64,000 nt of DNA from Streptomyces sp. NBC_01231. GTDB lineage: Bacteria > Actinomycetota > Actinomycetes > Streptomycetales > Streptomycetaceae. The notes under the pieces were generated by a model. The model had not been told where the DNA came from. It did not search any database and saw only the letters and a list, made by a program, of their open reading frames with translations. The translations under genes were made by a program, and so were the position numbers. The stretch is taken from the NCBI GenBank assembly GCA_035999765.1, contig CP108521.1, forward strand, positions 4,278,001 to 4,342,000. Reading direction: 5' to 3'. Positions within the stretch are counted from its first letter, which is position 1; every line of letters starts with the position of its first letter. Shown piece by piece: positions 27,064 to 35,112 of the stretch.

Positions 27064-28410
27064 TCAGCGCAGCCGCCGCCGTCCCGGCATGAACGTGAAC
27101 ACCGCTCCGCCCAGCAGTACGGCTGTCCCGGCCACCAGGCCGAGGGCCTTGAGGGCGCCGTCCGACTCCGCGCCGGTCTCGGCCAGGCCGCCACCGGACG
27201 CCGTACCGGAGGTGCCGCCCGAGCCCGAGGAGCCGGCCGAGCCGCCGCCGGACGCGCCGCTCGCCTGCTCGGCGGTGTCCAGCTTGAGGGAGACCTCCGA
27301 CTTGGTCGGTGTGCAGGTCGTGGTGGTGCCGAGGGCCTTGACCGTCAGGACGCCCGGCGACAGCGTGGACTCGCCGCTCGCGCCCGGCTTGTAGGTGCCC
27401 TTCAGGTCCGGGATCGTCATCGGGTCACCGGCCTTGATGTCCTCCGCGTTGGTCGGGCCCTCCACATGCACCGTGCCCTTGTCGGCACCGCCGAGGACCA
27501 CCTCCATCGACGGCTTGACCGAGCCCTTGGGAATGGGGGCAGGGCTGTCCATCACCGACCCCTTGAAGCGCACGGTGAGGTCGTAACTCCCGCCGTTCTT
27601 CTTCGCGTTGATCTGCACGGGCGAGGTCGCGTTCTTCTCGCCGATGGGCGTGTTGCAGGCGTACGGCACCTGGACCTCCTTGCCCGTGAAGTCGGTCTGC
27701 CCGGTCCCGTCGTCCTCGCTCCCGGTGGCACTCGGGGTGCTCGTCGGGGTGCTCGTCGGAGTCTTGGTCGGGGTGCCGGTCGGCGTCGGGGAACCGGTGC
27801 CGGTCCCGGTGGGAGTCGGGCTGGCCGTCGAAGTGCCGTCCGCCGCCGTCACGTTGATGGTCGCGGCCGGCTGCACCGCCGCCGTGGGCGCGCACTTGGT
27901 GTCCGTCGACATGACGTTGATGTCGTACGCGTCCGGCGTCAGCTTGACCTCGCCCGGCGCCGTCAGCTTCAGCTTGCCCTTCATGTCGGCCAGCACCATG
28001 TCCCCGCCCTTGGGGATCGCAGGGTTCTCCCGCGGTCCCTCCATGGCGACGGCGGTGGTCTGCGCGCCGGCCGCCTTCAACGTCCCTGACGGCTGGACGG
28101 AGTTCGCCGGCAGGTCGATCAGGTCGGGGTTCTTGGAGGCGGCCTGCACGAACTTCCACACCACCTCGACCTCGTCGCCGACCTTCGCGGTGGCCGGCGC
28201 GGTGATCTCCGCCTTGGTGGTGCCGTCGACGGGCGGCAGGCCCGCGGCGGCGGGCGGCACACAGCGGGTCGCGTACGACACCTCGGCGGCCTGCGCGGAC
28301 CCCGCGGTCACCCCGAGCAGCACGCCCGCCCCGCCGAGCACCAGCGCGAGGCTCGCCGCGCCCGCTCTTCTCGGCCCGTGGGCCGGTATGACTCTCCTTC
28401 GCTCGCTCAC
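27064..28410 (-). CDS. Cell-wall-anchored surface protein with LAETG sortase signal
   Basis: The start is GTG 28410 (MSERRRVIPAHG) with AAAGGA, giving 448 aa and overlapping the upstream stop by GTGA. A signal peptide ends at GSAQA (about residue 42). There are two related secreted domains. The second begins VPYACNTPIGEKNATSPVQIN and contains LGGADKGTVHVEGPTN and LSPGVLTVKALGTTTTCTP, a pattern also found in the LPQTG protein upstream. A Thr/Pro/Ser linker separates them. The C-terminus is LAETG, a TM and RRRLR, matching class E sortase substrates (LAxTG). No sortase gene is in this window. Confidence 0.88.
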   Translation of the reverse strand: MSERRRVIPAHGPRRAGAASLALVLGGAGVLLGVTAGSAQAAEVSYATRCVPPAAAGLPPVDGTTKAEITAPATAKVGDEVEVVWKFVQAASKNPDLIDLPANSVQPSGTLKAAGAQTTAVAMEGPRENPAIPKGGDMVLADMKGKLKLTAPGEVKLTPDAYDINVMSTDTKCAPTAAVQPAATINVTAADGTSTASPTPTGTGTGSPTPTGTPTKTPTSTPTSTPSATGSEDDGTGQTDFTGKEVQVPYACNTPIGEKNATSPVQINAKKNGGSYDLTVRFKGSVMDSPAPIPKGSVKPSMEVVLGGADKGTVHVEGPTNAEDIKAGDPMTIPDLKGTYKPGASGESTLSPGVLTVKALGTTTTCTPTKSEVSLKLDTAEQASGASGGGSAGSSGSGGTSGTASGGGLAETGAESDGALKALGLVAGTAVLLGGAVFTFMPGRRRLR

Positions 28411-29639
28411 GTGGGTCCTTTCGTGGTGGGAGTCGTGGGACTCGTCGGACTGTCGTCGTGCGGTGCGGAGAGCCGACCGGCCGTGCCCGGACCGGCGTCC
28501 GGAACGAACCACGGCAGGGTCGAAGCGGAGGGGGGCGCCTGCTCGGGGGCCCTCGGTCGGGAGGCGCGACGGGTATTGCCACCGGGGGCACGACGGGCCT
28601 TCGGTCCGGAAACACCGCGGGTCGCCGGTCCGGGAACCCCGGAGGTCCTCGGCCAGGGCAGGCGCCGCGGGAGTGCCGGCAGCCGGAGGCCGCGGTGCCT
28701 GAGCCCGCCCGCGCGGCGCGGCCGGACCCGGTCCACCACCGCCATCCCGGCACGGAACAGCGCGGCCGGTACGACCAGGCAGACCAGGATCCAGAACAGG
28801 GTCACGCCCCAGGGCCGGCCCACGTCCCAGGGCTGCTCGGCGAGGACCTTGCCGCCGTACTTCAGCGAGACCGTGTAGTCGCCGTGCGCCCCTGCCGTCA
28901 GCTCCAGGGGCAGCTTGATCCGCGCCTTCCCGCCGGGCTGGAGCGTGCCGCGCCACTGCTGTTCCTCCCACTGCGGGGCGAAGACACCGTGAGCGGTGCC
29001 GAGCTGGAAGACGGGGTCCTTGACGGCGGAGGTGCCCACGTTGCCGACGGTGAGGACGAGGGTGCGGGCGGGCGGCGCCCCGAACCAGGTCAGCAGCCCG
29101 CTGGAGCCGTCGAGCCGGGTGTCCGTGAGCACCGACAGGCGGCCGCCGGCCGGTTCGGCGGGCAGCGGCTCGACCGCGTGCCCGGCCACCTGGAAGATCG
29201 CGTCGGCCTGAGCCTGAGCCCCGGTCACCGTCGCCACGTGCACCACGCAGGGACACGGCACGGGCGGCTCGGCGACCGGCAGCTTCCGGCTGAACCGGCC
29301 CTTCCCGTCGGTCGTCACGGCCCGTCCGTCCGCGTTGGCGCAGGAGTTGGTGCCGCCGATCACACCCCGGGACGGCACGGCCTGCCCGCAGATCAGGATC
29401 ACCAGCAGCGCCCGCTCCCGCCAGCCGCTGCCGGTGACGGTGATCGAACCCCCGGTGCCCGCCTGCGAGGTGGACAGCTTCACGCTCGGCTTTGCGCCCG
29501 GCTTTGCGCTCGGCTGCACGCTTGGCTTTGCGCTCGGCTGCACGCTCTGCCCGTCGGCCGCGGTCGCGGTGCCCGCCAGGGGCAGCAGGAGCAGCGCGAG
29601 CACCATCGCCAGCGCCGGGATCCGCGCTTCCCCCCTCAC
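28407..29639 (-). CDS. Secreted, membrane-anchored surface protein of unknown function
   Basis: I start it at GTG 29639 (MRGEARIPALAMVLALLLLPLAG), overlapping the stop of a small upstream gene, giving 410 aa. After the signal peptide come repeats of KPSVQPSA encoded by 12-bp units, then a domain starting GGSITVTGSGWRERALLVILICG with cysteines in NSCANADG and PCPCVVH. A second beta-rich region has TLVLTVGNVGTSAVKDPVFQLG. One TM (about 290-312) and an Arg/Pro-rich cytosolic tail end the protein. It lies between genes for surface proteins and probably works with them. I do not recognise a named family. Confidence 0.8.
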   Translation of the reverse strand: MRGEARIPALAMVLALLLLPLAGTATAADGQSVQPSAKPSVQPSAKPGAKPSVKLSTSQAGTGGSITVTGSGWRERALLVILICGQAVPSRGVIGGTNSCANADGRAVTTDGKGRFSRKLPVAEPPVPCPCVVHVATVTGAQAQADAIFQVAGHAVEPLPAEPAGGRLSVLTDTRLDGSSGLLTWFGAPPARTLVLTVGNVGTSAVKDPVFQLGTAHGVFAPQWEEQQWRGTLQPGGKARIKLPLELTAGAHGDYTVSLKYGGKVLAEQPWDVGRPWGVTLFWILVCLVVPAALFRAGMAVVDRVRPRRAGGLRHRGLRLPALPRRLPWPRTSGVPGPATRGVSGPKARRAPGGNTRRASRPRAPEQAPPSASTLPWFVPDAGPGTAGRLSAPHDDSPTSPTTPTTKGPT

Positions 29640-29845
29640 GTCGTCGCTCCCGTCAACTCGGGCCGGGCGCCGCCGGACGGCGCTACGGGCCGGCTGTCGG
29701 CGGTCCCGGCGGTCTCGGCGGTCTCGCCCGTCATGGCGGTCCCGGCGGTCTCGGCCGCCGTGGCGGCCGGAGCGGCGCCGAGGAGCGGCGGGAGGGACAG
29801 GAAGGACAGGCACAGGGCCCTGGGGGCACGGTCGGTGGACGGCAT
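29636..29845 (-). CDS. Small secreted peptide, 69 aa
   Basis: ATG 29845 has a GGAG site eight bases upstream, and the stop overlaps the next gene's GTG (GTGA). The first 30 residues (APRALCLSFLSLPPLLGAAPAATA) look like a Sec signal peptide. The rest is a Thr/Ala/Glu-rich stretch with two copies of ETAGTA and no cysteine. Its position and coupling make it the first gene of the surface-protein operon. It resembles no family I know. It could also be a leader that only enables translation of the next gene. Confidence 0.5.
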   Translation of the reverse strand: MPSTDRAPRALCLSFLSLPPLLGAAPAATAAETAGTAMTGETAETAGTADSRPVAPSGGARPELTGATT

Positions 29846-29910
29846 CGGGCGACTCCAGCGGCGGGGCGGGTGCGGATGCTGACGGCGTCGGCGGGCGCCC
29901 GCCGACGCCG

Positions 29911-30639
29911 TCAGCGGCGGGCAGCCTGGTTCCGCCGGGTCAGCCACAGCGCGCCCGCCGCGCCCGCGAGCAGCACCGTGCCGCCGAGCGTGCCGAGGGC
30001 GACCGCGGAGTCCTCGGGGCCGGTCTGCGGGAGTTCGGTTCCGGAGTCGCCGCCCGAGCCGCCACTCTGGGTGCCTCCCGAGTCGCCGCCGCCCTGGGCG
30101 CCTCCCGAGGAGCTCCCGCCCGCCGCCGTCACGTCCAGGGACAGCGACGGCTTCGGGCTGCCGGTCGGCGTGCAGGTCGTCGTCGTACCGAGCGCCTTGA
30201 TGGTGAGCACGCCCGCCGTGAAGGTGACCTTGCCGGACTTCTTCGGGGTGTACGTGCCCGACAGGTCGTTGATCTTGATGGGGGTGTTCGCGGGGATCGC
30301 GGCCTGGTTGGCGGGTCCGGTGACGCTCACCGTGCCGCTGTCCGCGCCGCCCAGCTTGATGGTGGCGCTCGGGTTCATCGACCCCTTGCCCAGTTCGACC
30401 GGGCTGGAGGAGACACCCTTCTGCCACGACATGGTGACCTTGTAGCCGCTACCGCTCTTGACGCCCTTGATGTCGATGGGCGAGAGGGCGGACTTGACCC
30501 CGATCGGTGTCTCGCACCGGTAGTTGACGTCGACGACCTCGGCGTGGGCGGCGGGGGCGGCCATCAGCACCGCCGAGCCGGCCAGGGCCGCGGCGGACGC
30601 GAGCGCGACGGTTCGTTTCTGGTACGTCCGGTTCGACAC
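29911..30639 (-). CDS. Cell-wall-anchored surface protein with LPQTG sortase signal
   Basis: The start is GTG 30639 (MSNRTYQKRTVALAS), with AGGA upstream, giving 242 aa; an ATG 48 bp earlier lies inside a small repeat and has no ribosome site. A signal peptide ends at APAAHA. One secreted domain follows (VNYRCETPIGVKSALSPIDIK, LGGADSGTVSVTGPAN, TAGVLTIKALGTTTTCTP), paralogous to the second domain of the LAETG protein, with two Cys likely bridged. A Gly/Ser stalk leads to LPQTG, a TM and RRNQAARR. It should be sortase-anchored to peptidoglycan. Confidence 0.88.
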   Translation of the reverse strand: MSNRTYQKRTVALASAAALAGSAVLMAAPAAHAEVVDVNYRCETPIGVKSALSPIDIKGVKSGSGYKVTMSWQKGVSSSPVELGKGSMNPSATIKLGGADSGTVSVTGPANQAAIPANTPIKINDLSGTYTPKKSGKVTFTAGVLTIKALGTTTTCTPTGSPKPSLSLDVTAAGGSSSGGAQGGGDSGGTQSGGSGGDSGTELPQTGPEDSAVALGTLGGTVLLAGAAGALWLTRRNQAARR

Positions 30640-30654
30640 TGTCCCCTCATTCCT

Positions 30655-30690
30655 GAAGGCGTTCCTGAAGGCGTTCCTACGCATTCCTGA
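30655..30690 (-). repeat. Short 12-bp repeat in surface-protein leader
   Basis: TTCCTGAAGGCG occurs nearly three times in tandem just upstream of the LPQTG protein start. It may confuse start choice, because it creates an in-frame ATG. Confidence 0.6.
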
Positions 30691-30750
30691 CGGCACATCA
30701 GATCGGCCGTCAAGGTACGCCCGGGCCCCAGAGGAAGGAAGACAAAGGAA

Positions 30751-30776
30751 GCGCCGGATCTGTGGCGATCCGGCGC
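30751..30776 (-). terminator. Terminator of the anti-sigma kinase gene
   Basis: A perfect 10-bp stem GCGCCGGATC/GATCCGGCGC with loop TGTGGC lies about 100 bp beyond the kinase stop and before the surface-protein gene. Confidence 0.75.
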
Positions 30777-30821
30777 GGGTGAGGTGCGTATGAAGAAAGG
30801 GTCGAACCGTGGGTAACCCTA

Positions 30822-30881
30822 GGCGGGGCTCATGACAGGGCTCATGGCGGCTCTCATGACCAGCCTCATTGCGGGACTCAC
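30822..30881 (-). repeat. Five exact-period 12-bp units starting at a stop codon
   Basis: On the minus strand the units are GTGAGTCCCGCA, ATGAGGCTGGTC, ATGAGAGCCGCC, ATGAGCCCTGTC and ATGAGCCCCGCC. The TGA of unit one is the stop of the anti-sigma kinase. Because 12 is divisible by three, every later unit keeps an in-frame TGA. Confidence 0.85.
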
Positions 30882-31414
30882 GCGGGTGCCCCGAGCTCGG
30901 CCCACACCGTCTTGCCCGCGGCCTCGGGGCTGCGCACCACACCCCAGTCCAGGCACAGCCGCTGCACGATGAACATGCCGTGACCCCCGGGGCGTCCGGC
31001 GCGGTGCGGGGTGCGCGGCGACGGCTGGCCGGTGCCCTTGTCGGAGACCTCGAGGCGGATCACCTTGTTGTCGCAGGCGATCCGCAGCTCGTCCGGCCCC
31101 TCGGCGTGCAGACAGGCGTTGGTGACCAGCTCGGACACGACGAGCAGGACATCCTCGGCGGCGGCCCGCCGGTCGGCGGAGGCGGCGGGCAGCCAGCCCC
31201 ACTCGTACAACGCCTGGCGGGTGAAGTCGCGGGCGAGGGGGACGACACCGCTCTGCCCTTCGAAGCTCAGCCCGCGCACCTGACGCCCCCTAGACGACAC
31301 GGCCGCGCCCCCGTCGGACGCCCCGGTCGACGGCACGCCCCCCTCGGACGCCCCGGAAGCGCCGCTGGGCTCCGGACCGCGGTCGCCCGGCGGGTTAGGC
31401 CGGGTGATGCTCAT
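30878..31414 (-). CDS. RsbW-like ATP-binding anti-sigma factor (serine kinase)
   Basis: This 178-aa protein has a disordered N-terminus (1-50, Gly/Ser/Ala-rich) followed by a GHKL ATPase domain: AAEDVLLVVSELVTNACLHA (N box), IRLEVSDKGTGQP (G1) and GRPGGHGMFIVQRLCLDWG (G2). Such proteins bind and hold SigB/SigF-type factors and phosphorylate an STAS antagonist. The STAS gene lies 211 bp upstream on the same strand and the sigma gene diverges from it. Together they make a complete partner-switching set. Confidence 0.9.
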   Translation of the reverse strand: MSITRPNPPGDRGPEPSGASGASEGGVPSTGASDGGAAVSSRGRQVRGLSFEGQSGVVPLARDFTRQALYEWGWLPAASADRRAAAEDVLLVVSELVTNACLHAEGPDELRIACDNKVIRLEVSDKGTGQPSPRTPHRAGRPGGHGMFIVQRLCLDWGVVRSPEAAGKTVWAELGAPA

Positions 31415-31542
31415 CAGCGCTTCACCTCACCGATTCACCAGTTCACGATTCAAAACATCACTATTCAGTCGGTTCGCCCGGCCGGCCCCGCACAGCGGGT
31501 ACGGATGTCTCCTGCCCGACCGATCCGGGTGAACACCCCCGT

Positions 31543-31557
31543 ATTTCGACACGAAAT
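31543..31557. promoter_or_regulatory. ATTTCG-ACA-CGAAAT inverted repeat
   Basis: This perfect 6-bp inverted repeat with 3-bp spacer lies 129 bp upstream of the anti-sigma kinase start. It shares 14 identical bases (CGTATTTCGACACG) with the region before the sigma gene. Confidence 0.45.
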
Positions 31558-31625
31558 GCGTGACGCCCGGAAAGCGCCGGTCACAGGGGGACGAGCGAGG
31601 TGTCAACCAGGCCCGGCCCGGCGGC

Positions 31626-32021
31626 TCATCCGGACTCGTCGTCCTCGCCCGACTCGCCGGCCAGAGCCGCTTCCAGGGTGTCATGGACAGTGAAGACCGC
31701 ATCCGCCCCCGTGATCTCGAAGACCCGCGAAACCACGGGCAGCATCCCCGCCAGATGCACTCCACCCCCGGCCGCCTCAGCCTTCAGTCGCGCGCCCAGC
31801 AGTACGTTCAGCCCGGTGGAGTCGCAGAACTCCAGGCGTGAGCAGTCGACCACCAGTCGACTGAATCCCTTGGCGAGGCACTCCTCGAGCGGCTCGCGCA
31901 ACAAATCGGCGGTGTGGTGGTCCAACTCACCTGCCGGGGTCACGACGGCACTAGAGCCCGTTTCCCGAACCTCGACCAGAAGCCGGCCCGACTGTGCGCT
32001 GCCGACTGTCCCGCGGTCCAT
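31626..32021 (-). CDS. Anti-sigma factor antagonist (STAS domain)
   Basis: This 131-aa protein has a single STAS domain: VVTPAGELDHHTADLLREPLEE, then VVDCSRLEFCDSTGLNVLLGA. The Ser in CDSTGLN is the residue normally phosphorylated by the cognate anti-sigma kinase. When unphosphorylated it should bind the kinase and release the sigma factor. The ribosome site is GGGAGAGAAG. It is divergent from the sigma gene and upstream of the kinase gene. Confidence 0.92.
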   Translation of the reverse strand: MDRGTVGSAQSGRLLVEVRETGSSAVVTPAGELDHHTADLLREPLEECLAKGFSRLVVDCSRLEFCDSTGLNVLLGARLKAEAAGGGVHLAGMLPVVSRVFEITGADAVFTVHDTLEAALAGESGEDDESG

Positions 32022-32180
32022 GCCGTCTTCTCTCCCGACGTCGTGGCTGCTGACTGACGCCCCCGAACACTACGCCTTCTCCACAGCCTCCGACACCTGA
32101 ACAATCACCCACAAACGGACATAACTGAACATAATGCACTTGCGGTGGGCTCAGGAAACCGGGTAGGGCTAGTAGAGACA

Positions 32181-32194
32181 CGTATTTCGACACG
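32181..32194 (+). promoter_or_regulatory. CGTATTTCGACACG motif before the sigma gene
   Basis: This 14-base string is identical to 31540-31553 between the STAS and kinase genes. It lies about 80 bp upstream of the sigma start, where promoter or operator elements are expected. Confidence 0.4.
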
Positions 32195-32272
32195 GTCGGC
32201 TTCGGAGGCGCCGCACACCGCAGTGCACAAACCGGCTTCGGCAGCCATATGCCGAGAACGATGGAGGACATC

Positions 32273-33166
32273 ATGTCACCCCGGCTCGACGCATCGCATA
32301 CCCAGCAGGCGACGTCGACATCCCCCTCGGAACATCTGGATCCCATCGAGCATGACGACCTGCTCGCCGGGCTTCCGGAGATCCCGCCTTACGCCGAGGT
32401 GGGCCCGGTGGACGCGCGGGCACTGTCCAAGACCCTTTTCGCCCGCCTCGAGTCACTGGAGGAGGGCACCCACGAGTACTCGTACGTCCGCAACACGCTC
32501 GTCGAACTCAATCTCGCCCTGGTCAAGTTCGCCGCCTCCCGCTTCCGCTCCCGCAGCGAGCCCATGGAGGACATCATCCAGGTCGGCACGATCGGCCTGA
32601 TCAAGGCGATCGACCGATTCGAGCTCAGCCGTGGTGTGGAGTTCCCCACCTTCGCGATGCCAACCATCGTCGGCGAGATCAAGCGCTTCTTCCGTGACAC
32701 CTCCTGGTCCGTGCGCGTCCCGCGCCGGCTTCAGGAACTGCGGCTCGACCTGGCCAAGGCCGGCGACGAGCTGGCCCAGAAGCTCGACCGCGCCCCGACT
32801 GTGGGCGAGCTCGCGGAGCGCCTCGGCCTCTCGAAGGACGAGGTCGTCGAGGGCATGGCCGCGTCGAACGCGTACACCGCGTCGTCGCTGGACGCCCAGC
32901 CCGAGGAGGACGACGCCGAGGGCGCCCTCGCGGACCGCATCGGCTACGAGGACCACGGGCTCGAAGGCATCGAGTACGTCGAGTCGTTGAAGCCCCTGAT
33001 CGCTGACCTTCCCTCCCGGGACCGGAAGATCCTGTCCCTCCGCTTCGTCGCGGGCATGACCCAGTCCGAGATCGGCGAAGAACTCAACATCTCGCAGATG
33101 CACGTGTCCCGACTGCTGTCGCGCACGCTGGTGAAGCTGCGCAAGGGGCTGACCGTCGAGGAGTGA
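32273..33166 (+). CDS. sigI: SigB/SigF-family alternative sigma factor
   Basis: The start is ATG 32273 (MSPRLDASH), with GGAGG five bases upstream, giving 297 aa; ATG 32249 and 32261 are alternatives. Region 2 has RNTLVELNLALVKFAASRF and EDIIQVGTIGLIKAIDRFELSRGVEFPTFAMPTIVGEIKRFFRDTSW. Region 3 has VPRRLQELRLDLAKAGDEL, and region 4 has LPSRDRKILSLRFVAGMTQSEIGEELNISQMHVSRLLS. The group is the stress/development SigB type controlled by partner switching. The symbol is my recollection of the sigma gene next to hutI in Streptomyces coelicolor. Confidence 0.93.
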   Translation: MSPRLDASHTQQATSTSPSEHLDPIEHDDLLAGLPEIPPYAEVGPVDARALSKTLFARLESLEEGTHEYSYVRNTLVELNLALVKFAASRFRSRSEPMEDIIQVGTIGLIKAIDRFELSRGVEFPTFAMPTIVGEIKRFFRDTSWSVRVPRRLQELRLDLAKAGDELAQKLDRAPTVGELAERLGLSKDEVVEGMAASNAYTASSLDAQPEEDDAEGALADRIGYEDHGLEGIEYVESLKPLIADLPSRDRKILSLRFVAGMTQSEIGEELNISQMHVSRLLSRTLVKLRKGLTVEE

Positions 33167-33276
33167 CGGCAGGCGCAGCCGCCGATGACTGAGCGACCCG
33201 GCCCGGGTGGGCCGGGTCACAGTTGTCGCCGACGCCGTCGCCGTCGAGGGGGCGTCCCGGCCTGCGGTCGTACGGC

Positions 33277-33645
33277 TCAAGCGCCGTCGGCGAACAGCTC
33301 CCACGCGTCGGTGACCTGGTAGGAGCGGTCGAGCCAGGTGCCGAGTTGGTCCAGGTCGGTGGACGAGAGAACACGGTCGCGAACCTCGTCGGGTACGCCG
33401 ATCTGACGCCACCGGAGGACTCGCAGAACGCCCGCCGCTCGCTCTTGAGCCCGGCCCTCGCGAATGGCTTCCGCCCGGCCCTCCCGTCGGCCCTGCTCGC
33501 GCACCTGCTCGGCCAGCGGGTGCCGCCAGAAGTACTGGATCGCCGTCATCGAGTCCCTCCACATCTGCTGGGCCTGGGGGTCTGCCAGGCATGAGTCGAC
33601 GAACTGCACGAACTTGATCAACGAGCTACGCGGCGACCAGGTCAC
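33277..33645 (-). pseudogene. C-terminal remnant of a Streptomyces EGRAEGRAE-type protein (PD-(D/E)XK/transposase-like)
   Basis: The readable part (about 122 codons from GTG 33645) has SLIKFVQFVDSCLADPQAQQMW, then FWRHPLAEQVREQGRREGRAEAIREGRAQ and the closing VLRWRQIGVPDEVRDRVLSSTDLDQLGTWLDRSYQV. This matches only the last third of large Streptomyces proteins with a GRAEGRAE coiled tail. The nuclease-like N-terminal two thirds are missing, and the frame runs directly into the 3' end of the ATP-binding gene. I read it as a 5'-truncated pseudogene; expression as a short protein is not excluded. Confidence 0.65.
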
Positions 33646-34045
33646 ACCACACGTACTTGCCCCGGTTGCCGAATCTTGAGAGCGGCTGCCAGCCCCAGAC
33701 ATCGGCGCAGGCTTGGACCAGTGCGAGGCCCCTTCCCTCCTCCGCGTCCATGAGGTTCGCCAATGTGCCTGGCGGCTCTGGAGGTCGAGGGTCCGCGTCC
33801 CACGCACCGATCCGCAGGACGCCCGCCGACCAGCGGACACGGAGCGTCGCGGGGCCCTTCGTGTGGAGTACGGCGTTGGCGATCAGCTCGGTCGCGAGGA
33901 GTTCGGCGGTGTCCGCGAGGCGGATCAGGCCGTGCATGGTGAGGATCAGACGGAGGGTGCGGCGGCAGATGGTCACGGCGCGGGGGTCGTTCGGGATGGA
34001 GAGGGAGTACTCCCAGGGCTCGGACTCGGTTCCGGTTTCGGGCAT
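33626..34045 (-). CDS. Small ATP-binding (RsbW-type GHKL) regulatory protein
   Basis: This 139-aa protein has a GHKL fold with TAELLATELIANAVLHTKGPA (N box), LRIGAWDADPRPPEPP (G1) and EEGRGLALVQACADVWGW (G2). Proteins of this size accompany XRE/DUF397 pairs in Streptomyces (WhiJ/AbaA-like clusters) and here diverge from such a pair. They probably act as regulators rather than classic sensor kinases. The last 20 bp overlap the truncated pseudogene downstream. Confidence 0.88.
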   Translation of the reverse strand: MPETGTESEPWEYSLSIPNDPRAVTICRRTLRLILTMHGLIRLADTAELLATELIANAVLHTKGPATLRVRWSAGVLRIGAWDADPRPPEPPGTLANLMDAEEGRGLALVQACADVWGWQPLSRFGNRGKYVWCDLVAA

Positions 34046-34166
34046 GCGGCAGCTCCAGGGGTGGGGTGGTGTGGGGAGTGGAGGGCGGTGGCATTGCCGC
34101 AGCCGTCATGGCAGGACGGAGTGGTGCGCTTCCGCAGCGTGTGCGTAACGTCACTGACAGTAGAGC

Positions 34167-34176
34167 AAAAATTTTT
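34167..34176. promoter_or_regulatory. AAAAATTTTT palindrome in the divergent promoter
   Basis: A 10-bp AT palindrome sits in the 207-bp gap between the ATP-binding gene and the XRE gene. So AT-rich a tract in this genome suggests a -10 or operator region for one or both genes. Confidence 0.4.
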
Positions 34177-34252
34177 CCTCATGCAAGCCGATGCCGTAAT
34201 CTGACGCCCGAACGAGGCAGGGCAGCAGGCCAGTTGAGGGCGGGAGGGGCGA

Positions 34253-35104
34253 ATGGCACCAAGGAGCCAACCCACGGCACGACAGATGCGCCTGGGTACC
34301 GAGTTGCGCCGCCTGCGCGAGGCAGCCGGGTTGAAGGCCCGAGAGGCGGCGGGGCTGTTGAACTCGACGTCGGCGCAGATCAGCCAGGTGGAAGCCGGTT
34401 TCGCGGGCGTGAGCGAGGAGCGCGTGCGACGGCTGGCCGCTCACTACGCCTGCACCGACGACGCGTTGATCGATGCTCTCGTGGCGATGGCAACCGATCG
34501 GACACGGGGCTGGTGGGAGGACTTTCGGGGCGTCCTGTCGACACCGTTTCTGGATGTCGCCGAACTGGAGCACCACGCGACGTTCCTGCGAGACGTGGTC
34601 ATCATCCACGTACCAGGGATGCTTCAGACGCCGGCCTACGCTCGCGCGGTGTTCTCGTACATGAATCCGGGGCTACCCGCGAGCGAGCTGGAACCCCGGG
34701 TCGAGCACCGGATGCGGCGTCGCACGGTCCTGGAACGAGACAACCCCACCCCGTATGAGGCGATCGTCCACGAAGTCGCCCTACGCATCCGCGTCTCCAA
34801 CCGCCATGTCGCTCGCGCCCAGCTCAGGCAGATGCTGGACTTGAGCGAGCAGAAGGATGTCACTGTGCGCGTCATCCCCGTCGACCAGGACGACTTCGCC
34901 GGTGGCGGAGCCGCGATGATGTACCTCGGCGGTCCGGTGCCCAGACTGGATACCGGGCTCCGCGATGCCCCCGTGAACAAGGGGCCCATCGTTGCCGAAG
35001 CTCAGCTGCAACGGCTCCGGACCTTGCTCCTCAAGGTGAGCAAGGCGTCACTCGCTCCCGCCCAGTCGCGGGATTTCATCCACCGTGTGGCGAAGGAGCT
35101 GTGA
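34253..35104 (+). CDS. XRE-family regulator (WhiJ/Scr1-like, DUF5753 type)
   Basis: ATG 34253 follows GGGAGGGG; the product is 283 aa. The N-terminal HTH (about 10-70) has LGTELRRLREAAGLKAREAAGLLNSTSAQISQVEAGFAGVSEERVRRLA. The rest is the partner domain with TRGWWEDFRGVLSTPFLDVAELEHHA, IHVPGMLQTPAYARAVFS and YEAIVHEVALRIRVSNRHVAR. It is followed eight bases later by a DUF397 gene. Such pairs behave like regulator/small-protein modules that control development, and may resemble toxin-antitoxin pairs. The target is unknown. Confidence 0.93.
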   Translation: MAPRSQPTARQMRLGTELRRLREAAGLKAREAAGLLNSTSAQISQVEAGFAGVSEERVRRLAAHYACTDDALIDALVAMATDRTRGWWEDFRGVLSTPFLDVAELEHHATFLRDVVIIHVPGMLQTPAYARAVFSYMNPGLPASELEPRVEHRMRRRTVLERDNPTPYEAIVHEVALRIRVSNRHVARAQLRQMLDLSEQKDVTVRVIPVDQDDFAGGGAAMMYLGGPVPRLDTGLRDAPVNKGPIVAEAQLQRLRTLLLKVSKASLAPAQSRDFIHRVAKEL

Positions 35105-35112
35105 GGACCCGC

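Noticed and set aside
33277..33840. Full-length gene reading through the ATP-binding gene
   Set aside because: Only the last about 120 codons resemble a known Streptomyces protein; the rest is an antisense-type shadow of the ATP-binding gene.
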